Source of the DNA: Chrysomallon squamiferum
Lineage: Eukaryota > Mollusca > Gastropoda > Neomphalida > Peltospiridae
NCBI GenBank assembly: GCA_012295275.1
Contig: CM022667.1
Location: 8,541,038-8,567,537, forward strand
Length of the DNA stretch: 26,500 nt
Direction: 5' to 3'
In this document: piece after piece, positions 1 through 26,500 of the stretch
Layout: every line of letters begins with the position of its first letter
How positions within the stretch are numbered: position 1 is the stretch's first letter
Program-made: the position numbers and the translations under genes
The notes under the pieces: model-generated
Seen by the model: the letters and a program-made list of their open reading frames with translations, nothing else
What the model was told of the DNA's origin: nothing
The model's database searches: none

Positions 1-200
1 CTGTTTAAACGTTCTGATGAGATTTAGGCAGAATTCTATCGTAATTTATAATTTCACGATAAATAAACATTCAGTTCCCAGTAAAACACTGAATATATAT
101 ATATATATATATCTATATATATCTATATAGATGCTGTTTAAAAGATCAGATGACCTTTAGGCTTGATTATACTGTAATGTGTAATTTCATGTTTTATTTA
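1..200. repeat. Imperfect tandem duplication, about 132-base period
   Basis: The block beginning CTGTTTAAACGTTCTGATGA near position 1 recurs in diverged form as CTGTTTAAAAGATCAGATGA near 134, followed in both by a TTTAGGC...GTAATTT(A/G)TAATTTCA pattern. An AT microsatellite (92-129) separates the copies. Confidence 0.6.
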
Positions 201-765
201 TGACAACTGTTTATTGTTAGATATTGTTTCAAACGATGAATGACTGTACAGCAGCAAAAAAATCATTTTCAAAGTTGATGAAGTGCATGATTCAGTGCTA
301 AACTATTAGATTCAGCAATTTTAATCTTTTTTTTATATATATTTTTTTTTATTTTATTAAAAAAGTACCTGTTGATAATAAACAGGTTCAATACAGAAAT
401 TCAGACTGGAAATATTCACTTGTTGCAGCTTGTTGTTTTGCAAGCTAGTTTAGAATATTTCAGTACTGACAAAATAAACAGTATTGAACAAAACTTGATG
501 TTATTTCTCAAACTTTATCTGGCTAGTGTTTGTTTTCAGCTCAGAATTTTAATACTGAGAGAATACATTTACATTTAAAAGTACTCATTTTTTTTTTTTT
601 TTTTTTCAATATTCTGATACTCTGAAAAATAGAATAAAACAATTACTTATTTTCATGTTTTGAAAACTATTTCGCAATTGCTTATTCTTATTTGAGTATT
701 TTGACTCTGAAAAACTAAACAAAACAAACTTACTGATATTCGTGTTTTGAAAACTTTGTTTTGCA
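1..765. other. Upstream flank, no gene seen
   Basis: AT-rich sequence with no convincing coding exon. It holds two imperfect duplications (1-200 and 609-766) and an AT run at 92-129. No promoter element could be picked out with confidence. The transcription start and any non-coding first exon are not resolved. Confidence 0.6.
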
Positions 766-766
766 G
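609..766. repeat. Imperfect direct duplication ending at the leader acceptor
   Basis: The copy at about 609-680 (CTCTGAAAAATAGAATAAAAC ... CATGTTTTGAAAACTATTTC) is repeated at about 697-766 (CTCTGAAAAACTAAACAAAAC ... CGTGTTTTGAAAACTTTGTT). Only the second copy ends in TTTTGCAG, a usable splice acceptor just before the start codon. Confidence 0.55.
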
Positions 767-795
767 GTTTAACACAGAGGAGAGCACCTGATACA
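767..795 (+). other. Probable 5' leader preceding the start codon
   Basis: TTTGTTTTGCAG ends at 766, a good acceptor 29 bases before the ATG. The 5' UTR may therefore be split by an intron whose first exon lies upstream, possibly outside the window. The alternative is that transcription begins nearby without an intron. The start codon has A at -3, a favourable context. Confidence 0.4.
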
Positions 796-26322
<25,527 letters not shown>

Positions 26323-26500
26323 GTGAGATTTAAACATTCTCATTTAAACATTCTCTCGGGTTAACTGTTGTTTTTTCTTAAAAACCTTTTGTTATTGTTC
26401 CTTCATTGCCAATTTTGGCCAGAAAAAAAATAAAAATAAAAAATAAAATAAAAATAAAATAAAATAAAAATAAAAATAAAATAAAATAAAAATAAAAGTA
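26323..26500 (+). repeat. Start of intron 20 with (AAAAT)n array at the window edge
   Basis: After about 100 bases of ordinary intron, an AAAAT/AAAT array begins near 26425 and runs off the right edge. Confidence 0.85.

Overview
The window is eukaryotic genomic DNA, almost certainly from an invertebrate and most likely a mollusc. It is AT-rich and crowded with microsatellites and minisatellites. It holds one multi-exon gene on the + strand, running from the start codon to the right edge, where it is cut off. No second gene, RNA gene or intact transposon could be supported. The mollusc call is an inference. It rests on the resemblance to the scallop TEP gene, which as I recall has a small set of mutually exclusive bait exons, and on a short motif (GAGTTATTGCCCTT-like) that I recall as widespread in mollusc genomes.

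The gene encodes a secreted thioester-containing protein of the TEP / alpha-2-macroglobulin / CD109 family. Seventeen constant exons (796-11857) encode the signal peptide and macroglobulin domains MG1 to MG6. Six alternative exons, called A to F here (14158-22112), each encode a different bait (hypervariable) segment behind a shared GLLxMTD-type start. Three further constant exons (24618-26322) encode the ARTYFPEAWLWI, VPDTITTWVA and LTAFKPFF blocks. The thioester and receptor-binding parts must lie beyond the right edge. Splice phases agree throughout once a 2-base surplus in exon 15 is noted. The roughly 780 residues visible contain no cysteine.

The bait cassette is the main interest. (1) Every alternative exon enters in phase 0, leaves in phase 1, and has a length of 1 modulo 3. 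Using exactly one keeps the frame. Using none runs into a stop at 24705. Using two runs into a stop inside the second exon. (2) An element in the intron after exon 17 (12295-12310) is complementary over 12-15 bases to elements upstream of exons B, C, D, E and F. This is the docking/selector arrangement known from the Drosophila Dscam exon 6 cluster. (3) The splice donor of exon B sits in a 21/18-base minisatellite that offers 16 consecutive donors in the same phase, so the bait could be lengthened by acidic heptads. (4) The donor of exon D starts a 41-base array of seven donor copies that cannot be used productively. (5) A 29-base array between D and E repeats a sequence antisense to the donors. 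(6) Five of the six alternative exons share a nearly identical 15-17-base acceptor that is more conserved than the exons.

Outside the cassette, exon 15 carries two surplus bases in an AG run. As read, this would truncate the protein at the start of exon 16, so it is a sequencing error, a polymorphism or a real lesion. The introns hold many tandem arrays, including complementary CT and AG tracts on either side of exon 17 and a GT/CA pair in intron 14.
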